64,000 nt of DNA from Halobacterium hubeiense (lineage in GTDB: Archaea; Halobacteriota; Halobacteria; Halobacteriales; Halobacteriaceae). Under the pieces are notes generated by a model, which saw only the letters and a program-made list of their open reading frames with translations, did not search any database and had not been told where the DNA came from. How positions within the stretch are numbered: position 1 is the stretch's first letter; every line of letters begins with the position of its first letter. A program made the translations under genes and the position numbers. The stretch is taken from the NCBI RefSeq assembly GCF_001488575.1, contig NZ_LN831303.1, positions 186,001 through 250,000 on the forward strand, read 5' to 3'. Positions 62,692 through 64,000 of the stretch are shown piece after piece.

Positions 62692-64000
62692 CTAAGAGCT
62701 ATTTTCGCCTAGTGAGTTATCTACCACATACAGTTCATATGAGGGAAGGTCGAATGAAGCTGTATTCTGTCCGTCTTTGCTTCTAAATTTTATTTCAGTC
62801 CACACCTCACCACCGGTTGGATCGAATCCATCTAACCGATACTTGTTCTCACCATCCATCAGATGGATCACTTGCTCATGATCTGGCTTACCATCCCCTG
62901 TTACGTCTTGTTTCACTGTTGCTTCTAACGCTGTATTCTTCGGGATATCTGCCCCCAGATTAATCGCAACCGGACGTGATGAGACACTTTGTTTCTTTGT
63001 CTCAACGGAGAGGTTTTGAGGATATTTGGGGATTTCTATATTTGCACCTTTGTACTCTTCGGGATTTATCGACCGAGCAATTGACAAATGCCTTTCTCCC
63101 TCTTCTGCTTGGTTTAGTTCTTCTTTAAGAAAGGTGCCGTACTCATAGTGAATATCGGCATTCTGCGGCTCCAATTGCAGTGCCGATTCAAAGTGTTGTT
63201 TGGCTTCCTGAGACTCCGAAAATTCGTCATTTAGAAGGTTTGCATAATTCAAATGTGCCAACGTATGGCTGGGGTCAATTGATAATGACCTCTCAAAGTG
63301 TTGCTTTGCTTCTGTAGGCCGATTAAGATCTTCCTTCAGCAGAACACCGTAATTATTGTGTGCCGGTGCATGATTAGAATGCTCTTTCAGCGTTTTCTTA
63401 TAGTATTCTTCAGCTTCTTCTGGCCTATCAAGGTCCCTGTGTAACACTAATCCAAGATTGTAAAGTGCTTCCACAAATTCAGAATCAAGTTCTAAAGCTC
63501 GTCGGTAGTAATCTGCAGCAGCTTCTGGACGGCCTAATGACTGTTGAAGTAATAGGGCATAGCTATAGTATGCCTCCAGAAATTCTGGATCGTACTCAAT
63601 TGCTTTACGTAAATGGATCTCAGCTTCTGTTGGATTGCCCTGATGCTTTGCGAGCAATAGTCCATAGTTGAAGTGAACCTCGGGAAATGTGGGATCCAGA
63701 TCTAATGCCGCTTTCCATTGATCTATCGCTAATGAGATACGGCCCCATTTCGAGAACGCAGCCCCGGCATTCAGGTGAGCTATCGGCTGTGTATATGTAG
63801 GCAACGACTCCTCCTCTGATAGAAGCACATCAGACAATTCTGAAGCATCGTCACGAGCACGGACCTGAATTGCTTCAAGTTGTATGTCGTGGATATAATA
63901 CTGTGTTTGGCGAGAAACGAGATCCTTTCCCCGAATATCTATCCATTGTCTTTTTTCTTTAAGTTTCTCAACAGACTTACGAAATCGTCCTCGGTCACCA
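62692..64000 (-). CDS. tetratricopeptide-repeat protein (partial, 5' end outside window)
   Basis: The reading frame is open from the window edge (63999) to the stop at 62692. A TTG at 63837 is not needed as a start because in-frame coding continues upstream (FRKSVEKLKEKRQWIDIRGK, DLVSRQTQYYIHDIQLEAIQ). At least six TPRs follow (AIDQWKAALDLDPTFPEVHF; AADYYRRALELDSEFVEALY; AKQHFERSLSIDPSHTLAHL and others). A beta-rich C-terminal domain follows, with DVTGDGKPDHEQ, a calcium-site-like DxDGD variant. Scaffold or sensor role; N-terminal domain not visible. Confidence 0.8.
   Translation of the reverse strand, partial: GDRGRFRKSVEKLKEKRQWIDIRGKDLVSRQTQYYIHDIQLEAIQVRARDDASELSDVLLSEEESLPTYTQPIAHLNAGAAFSKWGRISLAIDQWKAALDLDPTFPEVHFNYGLLLAKHQGNPTEAEIHLRKAIEYDPEFLEAYYSYALLLQQSLGRPEAAADYYRRALELDSEFVEALYNLGLVLHRDLDRPEEAEEYYKKTLKEHSNHAPAHNNYGVLLKEDLNRPTEAKQHFERSLSIDPSHTLAHLNYANLLNDEFSESQEAKQHFESALQLEPQNADIHYEYGTFLKEELNQAEEGERHLSIARSINPEEYKGANIEIPKYPQNLSVETKKQSVSSRPVAINLGADIPKNTALEATVKQDVTGDGKPDHEQVIHLMDGENKYRLDGFDPTGGEVWTEIKFRSKDGQNTASFDLPSYELYVVDNSLGENSS

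Overview
The window is haloarchaeal DNA (class Halobacteria). The proteins are strongly acidic. There are leaderless starts 25-30 nt behind TATA-like boxes, Tat rather than Sec signal peptides, HTH-10 (Bat-type) regulators, a TFB paralogue and an Orc1/Cdc6 gene ringed by ORB-like repeats. I saw no rRNA or tRNA gene. The ORB/Orc origin beside a vapBC pair, the dense insertion-sequence debris and the patchwork of accessory genes suggest a megaplasmid or a plasmid-derived chromosomal region; replicon type is an inference.

Layout. 1-4.5 kb: a type I-B-like CRISPR array (45 repeats in view, leader on the right, no cas genes here) beside an intact IS1341-type tnpB. 4.8-10 kb: an ECF-type vitamin/cofactor importer (S, fused A-A', T), then a ComB-like phosphatase and a PHP phosphoesterase. 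10-13.2 kb: a MEDS-histidine kinase, a membrane-anchored protein and vapBC. 13.5-16.2 kb: replication origin with five ORB-like repeats on each side of orc/cdc6. 16.4-23 kb: Fic protein, a multi-DUF2249 protein, a DsrE protein, a methyltransferase-like protein, a CopD protein and an HTH-10 regulator. 23.5-28.7 kb: a large receiver/PAS/GAF/HTH-10 regulator, a rubredoxin-like zinc protein with glutamate dehydrogenase, and a TRIC channel. 29-33.6 kb: a possible toxin-antitoxin pair, small membrane and zinc proteins, and a frameshifted tfb. 33.8-40.4 kb: ABC exporter, Tat-exported protein, membrane-bound wHTH sensor, Tat-exported chymotrypsin-like protease and a wHTH regulator. 40.5-43.8 kb: IS remnants, small genes, and a TumE-type toxin with a nonsense codon beside its intact antitoxin.

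43.9-64 kb looks like an integrated conjugative/viral accessory region: a VirB6/TrbL-like protein with a lipoprotein, DUF7260, formamidase, coiled-coil and zinc-ribbon proteins, and a PhiH1-repressor-like regulator. These are followed by a defence-island-like stretch: a two-gene module with a PD-(D/E)XK-like nuclease between ~100-bp direct repeats, a DUF2254-like membrane protein, an HTH plus nuclease protein facing the 3' remnant of a type IIG methylase, a DUF2971-like protein between inverted IS ends, and a TPR protein that runs off the window.

Short repeats tie the window together. A palindrome with arms TTAACCAACA/TGTTGGTTAA occurs four times, three of them in front of leftward genes. About ten tnpB-type 3'-end hairpins are present for a single intact tnpB. 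A 14-bp motif is shared by the promoters of the large HTH-10 regulator and of the glutamate dehydrogenase operon. The best candidate for an undescribed system is the direct-repeat-flanked pair at 53935-55966.
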